A stretch of DNA of 64,000 nucleotides from contig NZ_VTXI01000004.1 of the NCBI RefSeq assembly GCF_013114545.1, forward strand, positions 1 to 64,000, written 5' to 3'. A model generated the notes under the pieces. It made no database searches and was not told the origin of the DNA. It saw only the letters and a program-made list of their open reading frames with translations. Of this stretch, positions 38,147-47,934 are shown one piece after another; within the stretch, counting starts at the first letter, position 1; every line of letters starts with the position of its first letter. The position numbers were made by a program, and so were the translations under genes. The stretch is from Vibrio sp. RE86 (GTDB lineage Bacteria; Pseudomonadota; Gammaproteobacteria; Enterobacterales; Vibrionaceae).

Positions 38147-38270
38147 CTGAGTTGTTGTCCTTTTAGAGTGTTTATAGCGGCTCTGAGGCCACTTTTATTT
38201 AAATAATATTTCTTACCCACATAGTAACATTTACATGGCTAATTAAAAAACAACATCCCGTTACTTAAAT

Positions 38271-39011
38271 CTATGCGTCATGCTCCTCTTCAACACTTCT
38301 AAGGATATAATCCGTCATCCATGCGGTGCCAAGTAAGCATATCCAGACGACAAAGACAGGGTTGGGCACTTCAATATTAGGCGCAACAACCAACGCAGCA
38401 AACCCCACTGTCGGTAATGTCCAACACAGTAATTTGCTCCAACGAAACGTTTTGAGTTTAGAAAGACTTTCCATAGAAGCCATAATACCGGTAATACACA
38501 ATGCGACTAAGACTGCATAAGAGAGATCCGCCGCCCACAATGGCACAATGAGCGCCAATGCCCACCAGCTATGTTTGCTTGATGGTTTCCAATGGGAAGC
38601 TGACCACCAGATAACGATAACGGCAAGAGTTTGAACTACGGTAATCATTGGTTCACCCGCTAGCTTATCTCCTGCTTGAGTCACCATAATTCCGACCATC
38701 AAGGTCGTTACAATTAATCCACTGGTCACGACAACGGCCATACTACTTCGTCTTGAGAAAGCGACCATCAATAGTGGGAAGAGAATCCATAAACTTACAG
38801 ATAAAGTGATTGGTTGATAAGGCAGTGTTAAACCATAGGTGGTCATCGCAGCCATCAAAATAAGCCCGACTATGCCCCCTTGTGGGAAGATCCACAAAGC
38901 AGGTATCATCAAGGCAAGCACAGGAATATCTCCCTCGCTCAAACTGATCGCTCGCGCACAAACGGCAGCTAACAATGTTGTGATTAAGAATTGAAATGTA
39001 GAAAATAGCAT
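38271..39011 (-). CDS. Hypothetical multi-pass inner-membrane protein
   Basis: 246 residues, almost entirely hydrophobic, with about seven or eight predicted membrane segments and a short acidic C-terminus (SVEEEHDA). I do not recognise the family. The ATG at 39011 has GGAGAGGG about 5-12 bases upstream on the minus strand. It is divergent from the atl gene with only 49 bases between the starts. Confidence 0.75.
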   Translation of the reverse strand: MLFSTFQFLITTLLAAVCARAISLSEGDIPVLALMIPALWIFPQGGIVGLILMAAMTTYGLTLPYQPITLSVSLWILFPLLMVAFSRRSSMAVVVTSGLIVTTLMVGIMVTQAGDKLAGEPMITVVQTLAVIVIWWSASHWKPSSKHSWWALALIVPLWAADLSYAVLVALCITGIMASMESLSKLKTFRWSKLLCWTLPTVGFAALVVAPNIEVPNPVFVVWICLLGTAWMTDYILRSVEEEHDA

Positions 39012-39060
39012 GCCCTCTCCTTATCCATTCCTTGGAAATCTGTACTAGGACAACATCATT

Positions 39061-39363
39061 ATGGACCAGTTTTTAATGCAAATCTTTGCAGTAATTCACC
39101 AAATTCCTCTTGGAAAAGTCAGTACTTACGGAGAGATCGCAAAACTCGCAGGTTACCCCGGGTACGCACGCCACGTTGGCAAAGCACTAAGTAACTTACC
39201 ATCTGAAACCAAACTACCTTGGTTTAGAGTGATAAATAGTCAGGGAAGGATTTCATTAAGAGGGGAGGATTTGGTGCGTCAAAGAGAAGCTCTCATTAAC
39301 GATGGAATCGAAGTCACACCAGATGGGAAAGTGAAGCTGGGTAAATATCGATGGCAGCCCTAG
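39061..39363 (+). CDS. atl: Alkyltransferase-like protein (Atl)
   Basis: 100-residue DNA-binding protein of the MGMT family that flags O6-alkylguanine for nucleotide excision repair. The methyltransferase active site PCHRV is replaced by PWFRV, with Trp for the acceptor Cys, which defines non-catalytic Atl proteins. The recognition helix region GYARHVGKALSNLP is present. In E. coli the homologue ybaZ lies beside ybaY and tesB, as here. Confidence 0.92.
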   Translation: MDQFLMQIFAVIHQIPLGKVSTYGEIAKLAGYPGYARHVGKALSNLPSETKLPWFRVINSQGRISLRGEDLVRQREALINDGIEVTPDGKVKLGKYRWQP

Positions 39364-39385
39364 TGCTACCATCGATAATCAGATT

Positions 39386-39814
39386 TTAATTAGCAACACC
39401 AATCAGGCGAAGGTCTACTGTATTTGTTTGTTCACTATCCGTCACGACTGGGTATGATGTGTCCGTGATAAAACGCAATTTACCGTCCACTTCAATGCGA
39501 GCACTCACGCTGTAACGATGGCGCTGCTCAATTTTCTTTGGGTCATACGCTAAATCGAATTGAAACGGCACTTGTGCTCCTGCGGTTTCAAAACGATGTT
39601 TTGCGATAATTTTTGCAGGTGCGTCCGCCAAAGACACATCTTGGAGCGTAATTGTCACAACTGCGTCGTCAGGTAGCGCAATACGCTCACGATAAGCTAA
39701 CGTGCCTGTTACCGACTCTACTTTTGGTTGTTCCACTTCTACAGGCTCTGATTGACAGCCAACTAGAGCAATACCCAGTACTACTGATGAAACGAACGCT
39801 AATGCTTTTTTCAT
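39386..39814 (-). CDS. ybaY: YbaY-like lipoprotein
   Basis: 142-residue lipoprotein with lipobox ALVGC (about Cys20) and a beta-sandwich of the YbaY/YscW pilotin-like family (VTGTLAYRERIALPDDAVVTITLQDVS). The exact role is unknown. The gene order atl, ybaY, tesB matches E. coli. It is convergent with atl across 22 bases. Confidence 0.9.
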   Translation of the reverse strand: MKKALAFVSSVVLGIALVGCQSEPVEVEQPKVESVTGTLAYRERIALPDDAVVTITLQDVSLADAPAKIIAKHRFETAGAQVPFQFDLAYDPKKIEQRHRYSVSARIEVDGKLRFITDTSYPVVTDSEQTNTVDLRLIGVAN

Positions 39815-40008
39815 GAAGCCTACCTATTATAAGCAATTAAATTTATAGAAATTATAATTAGGCGGTTAATCATTGTCATCGCCAACGGCAAGATCTTTAC
39901 GCGAATCTAACGGTAAGTTAGCGATCTTGACCTAAAATTAAACGTCTGTTTGAATTTTCCTACAACTTCGTGGATCATTCCTATAAAGGATCTAATAAGG
40001 TAGCCAAC

Positions 40009-40869
40009 ATGAGCAAACCTCTTAGTGAGTTATTAAACTTACTGCAACTAGAAAAACTTGAAGAAGGTCTATTCAGAGGCCAAAGTGAAAACTTAGGGCT
40101 GCCTCAGGTCTATGGTGGCCAAGTGATTGGTCAGGCACTCTCTGCTGCACGTTACACAGTTGCTGACGATCGCACCGTACACTCGTTTCATAGTTACTTT
40201 CTCTACCCTGGCGACCCAGAAAAGCCGATCATTTATGATGTAGAAAATTTGCGCGATGGTCGTAGCTTTAGTACTCGCCGAGTGAAAGCGATTCAAAACG
40301 GTCGCCCAATCTTCTATCTCACCGCCTCTTACCATGGTGATGCTCCAGGGTTTGAGCACCAAAATACCATGCCTGATGTCCCTGGGCCTGAGAACTTTGC
40401 GTCTGAGTCAGAACTGGCCGAAAAAATTGCTCATCACTTGCCAGAAAAACTGCGTAAAACTTTCTGTGGTGAGAAACCCATCGAGATGCGCCCTGTGAAA
40501 GTGGTCAACCCATTAAAGCCTCACAAAGAAGAAGCAAAGCAGTACCTTTGGATAAAGGCCAATGGCGACATGCCAGACAACCAACTCATTCATCAATACT
40601 TGCTTGGTTACGCATCAGACTGGGGATTCTTAGTCACTGCGCTTCATCCACATGGTGTCTCTTTAATGACGCCAAAATTCCAAGTGGCTACCATAGACCA
40701 TTCAATTTGGTTCCACAGACCGTTCAAGATGGACGACTGGCTGCTCTACGTTATTGAGAGCCCAACCGCGAGCAATACACGCGGCCTCGTTCGCGGTGAA
40801 ATCTACAACCGAAGCGGCGAACTTGTTGCTTCTGCGGTACAAGAAGGTGTCATGCGCTTTACAGAGTAA
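40009..40869 (+). CDS. tesB: Acyl-CoA thioesterase II
   Basis: Double hot-dog thioesterase hydrolysing medium- and long-chain acyl-CoA. I start it at the ATG at 40009 ([12 protein letters not shown]), giving 286 residues, the usual TesB size, with AAGG upstream; the frame can be read back to a GTG at 39970. Motifs include [18 protein letters not shown] and, near the end, [15 protein letters not shown]. The conserved catalytic Asp/Gln/Thr surroundings look intact. Confidence 0.95.
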   Translation: MSKPLSELLNLLQLEKLEEGLFRGQSENLGLPQVYGGQVIGQALSAARYTVADDRTVHSFHSYFLYPGDPEKPIIYDVENLRDGRSFSTRRVKAIQNGRPIFYLTASYHGDAPGFEHQNTMPDVPGPENFASESELAEKIAHHLPEKLRKTFCGEKPIEMRPVKVVNPLKPHKEEAKQYLWIKANGDMPDNQLIHQYLLGYASDWGFLVTALHPHGVSLMTPKFQVATIDHSIWFHRPFKMDDWLLYVIESPTASNTRGLVRGEIYNRSGELVASAVQEGVMRFTE

Positions 40870-40880
40870 GGGCACTCTCA

Positions 40881-40914
40881 AACATTAAAGCCGATAGATC
40901 TCGGCTTTAATGTT
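40881..40914. terminator. 14-bp palindrome between tesB and the YHYH gene
   Basis: Perfect arms AACATTAAAGCCGA/TCGGCTTTAATGTT around TAGATC. It includes the stop codon of the convergent minus-strand gene. There is no strong T-run on either side, so termination would be weak or of a different kind. Confidence 0.5.
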
Positions 40915-41941
40915 CGTGCCCATGTGAACGTTCAATACTAAATCCACTAAAACTTGTATCGACATTGCCTTTAAAGCAGTTAATAACCCAAGGAAAACTG
41001 TCTGTCACATAGTAGCCATACTGCCCATTGACGGTCATTCCATTACATTCGTCTAAGTCCCCCAACCCAGCCGAATATTCCCAGTCACCGCGAAACTGAC
41101 CATCATAGTTACTGCTTACAACATTGCCACCAATCACAGGTGCCGTGTAACCGCCTTCATCGACACGAGCGCCACTTCTTAACTGATAACTTGATGTCGC
41201 TTTTCGAACTTGATTACTGCCACTATCAACAAAGCAGCTACCAAATACAGGGAACCCATCCGCAGCAAACCCTATGACTGGTGAAGCTTCACCCCCTGCG
41301 CAATCTTGGACAAACATAGCGACAGGGTTTCCGTGGTAATGATACTCGCCAGTGGGCTGAACGTGAGCGTTGTGCTGATCAGTGCCGAAACCATTGAGTG
41401 AAGACATAGGGTCGTAACGCCATGGATTGTTTATCTCACTCTGGCCACACCCAGTACGTTCATCGCCAACTCCATAACAAGCCGCAGCTAGCAAATCTAC
41501 TTTTACACCGTTGAGAAATATCGCTTCGGTTGTGCCTAAACTTAAATCCGTCGTTGAGCCAGCAATGACAGGAGAAGCGGTAAACTCATAGTAGGACGAT
41601 TGCTCAGTCACATTGGTTGCGAATGAGGCAGTAGCGTCATTAAAGTCATGATTAGGGATAGCATTTGATTGAACGACACACTTTGAGCCTGCGGCAGTAA
41701 TTTGCGTCTGACCGTTAAAAACTAAAGTGCGTTGAAGATCGTTAACATTAGAAAAGAAACTTCCTAGATACTGAGCACAATCACCAGATCGATTGGTAAA
41801 CACCTGATTGGTAATATCAGTCCCTGTTGTATCCGTACTTTCTGAACCTGAATCGTCGCCTCCGTTACAGCCGACAAGCGAAACTAGAATGACTGGTGTA
41901 ACAGTTTTCATCACTGAAAAATGAGCGCTCATTACATTCAC
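40907..41941 (-). CDS. YHYH-domain lipoprotein
   Basis: 344 residues with a lipoprotein signal (VSLVGC), then a Gly/Ser/Asp/Thr-rich linker. The YHYH domain contains GEYHYHGNPVAMFV and, downstream, VIGFAADGFPVFGSC. Many cysteines suggest extracytoplasmic disulfides. The family lacks an established function; the His-rich motif suggests metal binding. Three in-frame ATGs (41941, 41932, 41911) could start it; the first is nearest AAAGG. Confidence 0.8.
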   Translation of the reverse strand: MNVMSAHFSVMKTVTPVILVSLVGCNGGDDSGSESTDTTGTDITNQVFTNRSGDCAQYLGSFFSNVNDLQRTLVFNGQTQITAAGSKCVVQSNAIPNHDFNDATASFATNVTEQSSYYEFTASPVIAGSTTDLSLGTTEAIFLNGVKVDLLAAACYGVGDERTGCGQSEINNPWRYDPMSSLNGFGTDQHNAHVQPTGEYHYHGNPVAMFVQDCAGGEASPVIGFAADGFPVFGSCFVDSGSNQVRKATSSYQLRSGARVDEGGYTAPVIGGNVVSSNYDGQFRGDWEYSAGLGDLDECNGMTVNGQYGYYVTDSFPWVINCFKGNVDTSFSGFSIERSHGHEH

Positions 41942-42028
41942 CTTTTTTATAAAACTTAAGCATTAGATTAGTATCGTAGAGGTGAATGGGAAATAGCTTT
42001 ACCTCAATTTACATTGGCATACATTATT

Positions 42029-42502
42029 TTACGTATCGCATATCGGTAGTGCTGTAGTGTATTTGAGTGGCTCCATAGCAAACGTTGAGGTGACATTCGA
42101 GATCCCTTCAACTGAATTGACGAGCTTTTTGTAGAAGTGGTCAAAACACTGCATATCTTTCACCAAAACTTTCATCATGTAGTCATACTCACCTGCCATG
42201 CGGTAGAACTCCATCACCTCAGGAAACTCTGACGCCGTCGACACAAAGCGGCTATACCATTCGTGAGAGTGATCACTGGTTTTCACTAAGACAAATGCCG
42301 TAAAAGACAAGTCGAGTTTTTCTGGATTGAGCAAAGCAACGCGCTTTTGGATTACTCCCGCTTCTTCCAACTTTTTAAGGCGTTTCCAGCAAGGGGTCGT
42401 CGTCAGATTGACCGCCTCAGCAAGATCATTCAGCGACAAAGTCCCATCATTTTGCAATAGGTCGAGTATTTTTCGATCAATCTTATCCAATTCAATTTCC
42501 AT
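42029..42502 (-). CDS. decR: DecR-type Lrp/AsnC regulator
   Basis: 157 residues from the ATG at 42502. The helix-turn-helix segment [25 protein letters not shown] and the ending [17 protein letters not shown] closely match E. coli DecR (YbaO), which senses cysteine and activates cysteine-detoxification genes. It is divergent from a PLP-dependent cysteine-lyase-like gene, its probable target. The open frame also reaches a GTG at 42511. Confidence 0.88.
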   Translation of the reverse strand: MEIELDKIDRKILDLLQNDGTLSLNDLAEAVNLTTTPCWKRLKKLEEAGVIQKRVALLNPEKLDLSFTAFVLVKTSDHSHEWYSRFVSTASEFPEVMEFYRMAGEYDYMMKVLVKDMQCFDHFYKKLVNSVEGISNVTSTFAMEPLKYTTALPICDT

Positions 42503-42619
42503 ACTAGTCACTTTGGAGAAAATATTTCTACAAATAAAGCAAATTACAGTATAAATAGCAAAGTTTTTCTCTCGTTAAATAGGTAGATTTATAACATAAC
42601 GATTCTAAGGAGAAACCCT

Positions 42620-43690
42620 ATGTGTACTGACCATAACTGGATTAACAACGCTGTCCGTAAGATTGAAGCCGACTACCAACGTAGTGCGGATACTCACCTA
42701 ATCAAGCTTGATCTACCAAGTATCGACGGTATCGATGTTTACCTAAAAGATGAAAGTACACACCCAACGGGATCGTTAAAGCACCGTCTAGCACGTTCGC
42801 TATTCTTATACGCGATCTGTAACGGTTGGGTTGGTCCTGAAACCACGATCATTGAGTCTTCTTCGGGTAGTACTGCGGTTTCTGAAGCTTATTTCGCTCG
42901 CTTACTAGGTCTACCTTTTATTGCCGTTATGCCAAAATGCACTGCTCGCAAGAAAATTGAACAGATCGAATTTTATGGCGGTCAAGCTCACCTTGTTGAT
43001 CGCTCTGATCAAATCTATGCAGAGTCACACCGTCTAGCTAAAGAACTAAACGGTCACTACATGGATCAGTTTACTTACGCTGAACGTGCCACTGACTGGC
43101 GTGGTAACAACAACATTGCCAACTCTATCTTTAGCCAAATGGAGATGGAAGACCATCCTGTTCCTGCGTGGATTGTCATGAGCCCAGGTACAGGTGGTAC
43201 ATCTGCGACTATTGGCCGCTTTATTCGTTACCAACAACACAACACCAAGCTCTGTGTTGTAGACCCTGAGAACTCAGTGTTCCATGACTACTTCAAAACA
43301 GGTAATAAGAACTTAACAGGTAACTGTGGCAGTAAGATCGAAGGCATTGGTCGTCCACGCGTCGAACCTAGCTTCATTCCTGGTGTTGTTGATGAAATGC
43401 GAACTGTACCTGATGCAGCTTCAGTCGCAACTGCGCATTGGTTAGAAAAAATTCTTGGCCGTAAGGTCGGCGCATCAACCGGCACAAACCTTTACGGTGT
43501 GCTGCAGTTGGCAAGTGAAATGAAACAGCGCGGTGAGAAAGGTTCAATTGTCACATTACTATGTGATAGTGGTGAACGTTACCTAGACACATACTACAAC
43601 CCTGAATGGGTCAAAGAAAATATTGGTGACTTGCAGCCATACCTAACCAAGCTGGAAGTGTTCGAGACAACTGGCCAAATCAACGAATAA
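42620..43690 (+). CDS. PLP-dependent cysteine synthase/lyase family protein
   Basis: 356-residue fold-type II PLP enzyme. The PLP lysine is Lys54 in [10 protein letters not shown], the substrate loop is [11 protein letters not shown], and the phosphate-binding Gly-rich loop is [12 protein letters not shown]. It belongs to the group of predicted cysteine desulfhydrases (Cds1-like) rather than true CysK, judging by the N- and C-terminal sequence. Pairing with a divergent DecR regulator supports a role in breaking down excess cysteine to sulfide, pyruvate and ammonia. GGAG precedes the ATG. Confidence 0.85.
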   Translation: MCTDHNWINNAVRKIEADYQRSADTHLIKLDLPSIDGIDVYLKDESTHPTGSLKHRLARSLFLYAICNGWVGPETTIIESSSGSTAVSEAYFARLLGLPFIAVMPKCTARKKIEQIEFYGGQAHLVDRSDQIYAESHRLAKELNGHYMDQFTYAERATDWRGNNNIANSIFSQMEMEDHPVPAWIVMSPGTGGTSATIGRFIRYQQHNTKLCVVDPENSVFHDYFKTGNKNLTGNCGSKIEGIGRPRVEPSFIPGVVDEMRTVPDAASVATAHWLEKILGRKVGASTGTNLYGVLQLASEMKQRGEKGSIVTLLCDSGERYLDTYYNPEWVKENIGDLQPYLTKLEVFETTGQINE

Positions 43691-43746
43691 TACCAATCGG
43701 GATAAATAGGTGATCAAATAATCACAACGTCAGCACTGGCTTAAAC

Positions 43747-43778
43747 AAAAACCGCGACTTCTAGTCGCGGTTTTCTTT
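43747..43778. terminator. Bidirectional terminator
   Basis: An 11-bp stem (AAAACCGCGAC/GTCGCGGTTTT) with a TTCTA loop and T-rich flank on both strands. It lies between the convergent cysteine-lyase gene and the DUF1244 gene. Confidence 0.85.
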
Positions 43779-43789
43779 TCATGAGCGGC

Positions 43790-44107
43790 TTATTTCTTTT
43801 GGCGCGCTTCGAACGCAGCCAATTGCTCTGGTGTCGCTTTTGGCTGATGGTTTTGCTTCCACTCATCGTAAGTCATGCCGTAAACACGTTCACGAGCATC
43901 ATCAATATCTAAATCATGGCCTTGGTTGTCAGCTTCCGCCTTGTACCACTTACTAAAACAGTTTCGGCAAAAGCCCGCTAGGATCATCAGGTCAATGTTT
44001 TGCACATCCTTATTTTCATCTAAGTGTGCAAGCAAACGACGAAATGCCGCTGCGTCGAGTTTGTCTTGTTCTTCTTGTGAAAGGTTTTTGTATTTAAATT
44101 CAGCCAC
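43790..44107 (-). CDS. DUF1244 family protein
   Basis: 105-residue soluble protein of the DUF1244 family, with the diagnostic AAFRRLLAHL and LAGFCRNCFSKWY (a Cys-x-x-Cys). No biochemical function is established. It is a single gene with its ATG at 44107. Confidence 0.88.
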   Translation of the reverse strand: MAEFKYKNLSQEEQDKLDAAAFRRLLAHLDENKDVQNIDLMILAGFCRNCFSKWYKAEADNQGHDLDIDDARERVYGMTYDEWKQNHQPKATPEQLAAFEARQKK

Positions 44108-44176
44108 TTTACGTACCTTATTGTTATATCGTTTTCCATCTCTATCCTAACAAGGGATCCTTGCTAGGCTCAAATA

Positions 44177-44208
44177 CAAAAACGCCCAAGTGGTTAACTC
44201 GGGCGTTT
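44177..44208 (-). terminator. Terminator after the Tim44-like gene
   Basis: On the minus strand AAACGCCC and GGGCGTTT enclose a further 4-bp pairing, followed by TTG. It lies 20 bases past the stop at 44228. Confidence 0.75.
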
Positions 44209-44227
44209 GTATAATTAAGATGAGCGA

Positions 44228-45106
44228 TTAGCCTTGGATGCCAACAATCAACCATGGTGCATTCGGTGCAGTCAGGTCACGCTCTAGATGCCAGATATCG
44301 GTAATATCTTCTTCGACACCTTCAGCTGCATCACGGTAACGACCACTGAATTGCAAGCTAAGCTGAGCTTTAGTCGCGTCATGATCAGCACGAACAATTT
44401 CCGCATCAACGTACATAACTTCAGTGTGCTGGTCGCCATCTAGCTTAGCTCGCTCAGACTTAAGGTCTTCAAACAAGCTTGCTGATACGTACTCTTCAAT
44501 GGTGTCTAGTTGGTTGTGGTTCCACGCACCTTGCAGGGTACGGTAGTGCTCACGTGAACCGTTGATAAACGCCGCTTGGTCGAAACCCGGTGGGTAGTTA
44601 TGTGGTACATCACTTTGTGCACCGAACCCGAACCCACCACTTTGAGGCGCATTTTGTGGCTGTTCAAAGTTTTGAACATTTGGCTGTTCAAATTTAGGCG
44701 ATTGTCCGCCAAACGCAGGCTGCTGACGTTGCTGGTTCATACTGCCCTGTTTAGCTCCAAGCATTGAACGCATCAGCTTGAAGATTACAAATGCAATAAG
44801 ACCCATGATCAGAATATCCATAAATTGGATACCTTCAAATGCGCCGCCGAAGAACGCAGCTAGCAAGCCACCAGCAAGTAGACCACCAAGCAGACCGCCC
44901 ATTAGGCCTTTCTTGCTTGAGCTTTGCGTTTTGTTTGTTTGATCTTTACCAATCGTATTGGTGTTTTGTTGCTGTTGTTTAGGTGCAGGCGCCGTCTTAA
45001 AGCTTTTGCCAAAAGATTTACCGCCACCAAACTTTTTAGCCTCAGCGATTGGGGTAATCGCCACCGAGACCATCAGCAGTGCAACAAGGGAAAAAAGTCG
45101 TTTCAT
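44228..45106 (-). CDS. Tim44-like domain membrane protein
   Basis: 292 residues: a signal peptide ending AEA, a Gly/Lys/Gln-rich stretch, a Gly/Leu membrane segment (KKGLMGGLLGGLLAGGLLAAFF) and a second one (FMDILIMGLIAFVIFKLM). A Gln/Pro-rich linker follows, then a C-terminal Tim44/Tim44-like domain (about 180-292, with FDQAAFINGSREHYRTLQGAW). Bacterial members are poorly characterised inner-membrane proteins. Confidence 0.88.
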   Translation of the reverse strand: MKRLFSLVALLMVSVAITPIAEAKKFGGGKSFGKSFKTAPAPKQQQQNTNTIGKDQTNKTQSSSKKGLMGGLLGGLLAGGLLAAFFGGAFEGIQFMDILIMGLIAFVIFKLMRSMLGAKQGSMNQQRQQPAFGGQSPKFEQPNVQNFEQPQNAPQSGGFGFGAQSDVPHNYPPGFDQAAFINGSREHYRTLQGAWNHNQLDTIEEYVSASLFEDLKSERAKLDGDQHTEVMYVDAEIVRADHDATKAQLSLQFSGRYRDAAEGVEEDITDIWHLERDLTAPNAPWLIVGIQG

Positions 45107-45269
45107 GTTGTGCCTTTTGTTTCTATCAAGGTAATGAATTTATACTTATCTAGTCATAGTAACGCTAGCCCGTCTATATTCAAAATAAAACGTTTCATAT
45201 ACATGTATCAGAATATTGCAAATAATAGCTATGTCAGTTGACGCTAGACGGGCGCACTCATAGAATATT

Positions 45270-45280
45270 GAACAATGTTC
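45270..45280. promoter_or_regulatory. Possible TetR operator
   Basis: GAACAATGTTC, an 11-bp perfect palindrome centred on one base, 17 bases upstream of the TetR-type ATG. This position suits an autoregulatory operator (inference). Confidence 0.4.
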
Positions 45281-45297
45281 TTTTTTGAAAAATAACC

Positions 45298-45888
45298 ATG
45301 GCCCGTAGAAACGATCATACCCGTGAAGAGCTTGTTGCTCTTACACTCAGCACCGTTAAAGAGTTTTTAGCAACCAATTCGCACCACGATTTAAGTTTGC
45401 GAAAGATTGCGACGATGATCGGCTATGTCCCAAGTACCTTGGTTAATGTATTCGGTAATTATAATTTACTGCTGCTACATGCCGTTGCTCAAACGCTGGA
45501 TGAGCTGTCTAAAGAAGCAAGTACGGTCGTCAACCAAAGTGACGCACCAAAGACGGCACTGTATGAGCTTGCCTACTGTTATCATGATTTTGCCCAAAGA
45601 CACCCACATCGTTGGCAGTTGATTTTTGAGCATAATATGAACGGCGAGCCTCTACCAGAATGGCAGTCAGATCGTATCGATTCTATGACGGGGATGTTGG
45701 AACATCTGCTTCAAGCACTCGCTCCTCATCGTAGTGAAGCGGAAGTTCTGCAAGCAAGCCGTGTTTTATGGTCTGGCGTTCACGGCATCACACTGCTTAG
45801 TGTGGACGATAAGTTTTTTGCCGCAGAACCTATTGATGGCAAAGAGCTCATTGAAAACTTGCTGTCTAACTACCTCGCGAACTGGTAA
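45298..45888 (+). CDS. TetR family transcriptional regulator
   Basis: 196 residues: an N-terminal TetR-type helix-turn-helix (about 10-55, LSLRKIATMIGYVPSTLVNVFGN) and a C-terminal ligand domain of the WHG type (VLWSGVHGITLL). It lies 23 bases upstream of the MFS-acyltransferase gene, so the two probably form an operon under its own control. The ligand could be a fatty-acid derivative given the partner (inference). Confidence 0.9.
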   Translation: MARRNDHTREELVALTLSTVKEFLATNSHHDLSLRKIATMIGYVPSTLVNVFGNYNLLLLHAVAQTLDELSKEASTVVNQSDAPKTALYELAYCYHDFAQRHPHRWQLIFEHNMNGEPLPEWQSDRIDSMTGMLEHLLQALAPHRSEAEVLQASRVLWSGVHGITLLSVDDKFFAAEPIDGKELIENLLSNYLANW

Positions 45889-45911
45889 ATCCAAAGGGAT
45901 TAAGGATATTC

Positions 45912-47783
45912 ATGGCGAACACCCAACGTTCTCTGCTAGGGCAAAGACGATTTTTGCCCTACTTCATCACCCAGTTCTTTGGGGCGTTTAACGACAATAT
46001 TTTTAAAAACGTTCTTCTATTATTTGTCGCCTTTGCGGGAGCTGGCGCACTACCTGTCTCAAGCAACTTGTTTATCAATCTGGCTGCGGGCCTTTTCATT
46101 CTTCCCTTTTTTCTCTTTTCCGCTTCAGCTGGTGTACTTGCAGATAAATATGAAAAGTCATGGTTTATCCGTAAAGTAAAACTGGCTGAAATTGGCATCA
46201 TGTGTCTTGGCGCGATTGGCTTCATTACTGAAAGCTATGTGATCTTACTCATTTTGCTATTTTTAATGGGCACTCAATCAGCTTTCTTTGGCCCAGTGAA
46301 GTACGCCTTGCTCCCTCAGCAGCTTAAAGCTGATGAGCTGGTTCCTGGAAACGCATTGGTCGAAACGGGCACTTTTCTCGCAATTCTTCTCGGCACTTTA
46401 GGCGCGGGAATCATCGCGTCTGCCGAAAGTGCAAAATACGTCGCAGCAATTTGTGTCATAGTCTTCGCGCTATTGGGTTACTTGTCGAGTCGCTCTATCC
46501 CTGAAGCCCCAGCAAGCGCGCCCGATCTTCAGTTCCGTTGGCAGCCAATCAAACAAACTAAGAAAACCATCGCCATAGCCAAAGCTGATCGCACTATTTT
46601 CCAGGCACTTATGGCTATTAGCTGGTTCTGGTTCTTAGGAGCGGCTTACCTGACACAGTTTCCCAACTTCACTAAGCTTCACCTTAACGGCAGTGAGAGT
46701 GCGGTTTCTTTTCTACTTGCGCTGTTTTCTGTTGGTATCGCCATTGGTTCTCTTGCGTGTGATAAGTTATCTAACCACCGCATCGAAGTAGGGATTGTGC
46801 CGCTCGGCAGTTTAGGTATTACCATTTTTGGTGCCCTCATGGCGACGTCTGTCCCTGAGTCGTTACCGACATTTGAAAGCTTCAGCGAGTTCCTTGCTCA
46901 TCAAGCTCTCTGGCCTGTGTTCGCATACCTATTATTACTTGGTATGTCAGGGGGGATCTTCATCGTTCCTTTGTACGCAATGATGCAGCAACGGGCGAAA
47001 CCAAGTGAACGTGCTCAGGTCATCGCTGGATTGAATATCTATAATTCGCTCTTTATGGTCGGTAGCGCCGTATTAGGAATTATCTGTTTAACCGTCTTTG
47101 AGCTCAGCATTCCTCAACTCTTCCTGCTACTGTCTGTGATGAACTTGTTGGTTGCCGTCTATTTGTGTTTGCAAGTACCGATCTTTGTCGTACGTTTTGT
47201 GATGTGGGTGCTGACCCATACGATGTATCGCGTCACTCATAAAAACCTCCATCACTTGCCAGAAAAGCAAGGAGCACTATTGGTCTGCAATCATGTCAGT
47301 TACATGGATGCTTTACTGCTCAGCGCTGTGTGCCCACGCCTAATTCGCTTCGTAATGGAAGAAGACTACGCAAACCTGCCTCCCCTTAAACGTTTTCTCA
47401 ATCGCGCAGGGGTCATTCCAATCTCGGCAACGAATCGGCGTTCAATTGTGCGAGCATTCGGCGAGGTTGAACAAGCACTGGCTGATGGGCATATTGTCTG
47501 CATTTTTCCCGAAGGTCGACTCACCTCAGACGGTGAAATGAACGAGTTTATGCGCGGTATGGATCTAATTCTAAAACGCAGCCCTGTCCCAGTGATTCCC
47601 ATCGCTCTAAAAGGCATGTGGGGAAGCTATTTTAGTCGTTATAAGGGCTCTGCGTGTAAAGGGCTTCCAACGCGGTTTTGGTCAAAAATAGAGATTGAAG
47701 CAGGCGAGCCGGTACCTGCAGATATGGCGTCGACAAAGAGCATGCATGAAAAAGTATCTAACTTACGTGGTGATTGGCGTTAA
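45912..47783 (+). CDS. MFS transporter fused to a PlsC-type acyltransferase
   Basis: 623 residues. The first 400 or so form a 12-segment major-facilitator domain resembling LplT (lysophospholipid flippase), with start QFFGAFNDNIFKN. The C-terminal 200 residues are a 1-acylglycerol-3-phosphate-type acyltransferase with NHVSYMD (the NHxxxxD box) and FPEGRLTSDG (the second box). It combines import of a lysophospholipid with re-acylation, like LplT-Aas, but lacks the AMP-ligase domain of Aas. It follows the TetR gene by 23 bases. Confidence 0.93.
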   Translation: MANTQRSLLGQRRFLPYFITQFFGAFNDNIFKNVLLLFVAFAGAGALPVSSNLFINLAAGLFILPFFLFSASAGVLADKYEKSWFIRKVKLAEIGIMCLGAIGFITESYVILLILLFLMGTQSAFFGPVKYALLPQQLKADELVPGNALVETGTFLAILLGTLGAGIIASAESAKYVAAICVIVFALLGYLSSRSIPEAPASAPDLQFRWQPIKQTKKTIAIAKADRTIFQALMAISWFWFLGAAYLTQFPNFTKLHLNGSESAVSFLLALFSVGIAIGSLACDKLSNHRIEVGIVPLGSLGITIFGALMATSVPESLPTFESFSEFLAHQALWPVFAYLLLLGMSGGIFIVPLYAMMQQRAKPSERAQVIAGLNIYNSLFMVGSAVLGIICLTVFELSIPQLFLLLSVMNLLVAVYLCLQVPIFVVRFVMWVLTHTMYRVTHKNLHHLPEKQGALLVCNHVSYMDALLLSAVCPRLIRFVMEEDYANLPPLKRFLNRAGVIPISATNRRSIVRAFGEVEQALADGHIVCIFPEGRLTSDGEMNEFMRGMDLILKRSPVPVIPIALKGMWGSYFSRYKGSACKGLPTRFWSKIEIEAGEPVPADMASTKSMHEKVSNLRGDWR

Positions 47784-47817
47784 GCGCTGATTTTGGTCTC
47801 TAAGTAAGATTGCTAAT

Positions 47818-47847
47818 GAGCGTTCAATTTTTCTGAACGCTCGTTCA
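47818..47847. promoter_or_regulatory. Overlapping hairpin and GAACG/CGTTC palindromes
   Basis: A 9-bp hairpin (GAGCGTTCA/TGAACGCTC) overlaps the palindrome TGAACG-CT-CGTTCA. It lies 35 bases past the MFS-acyltransferase stop and about 90 bases before the YeiH-like start. It may be a terminator, a TetR-type operator, or both. Confidence 0.4.
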
Positions 47848-47934
47848 ATACAACCCACTCTCTTTATCAAATCGAGTTCGCTAAAATACAGGCTAACTTT
47901 ATTTTAGGTATTTAACCTCGCTACACGACTTATA

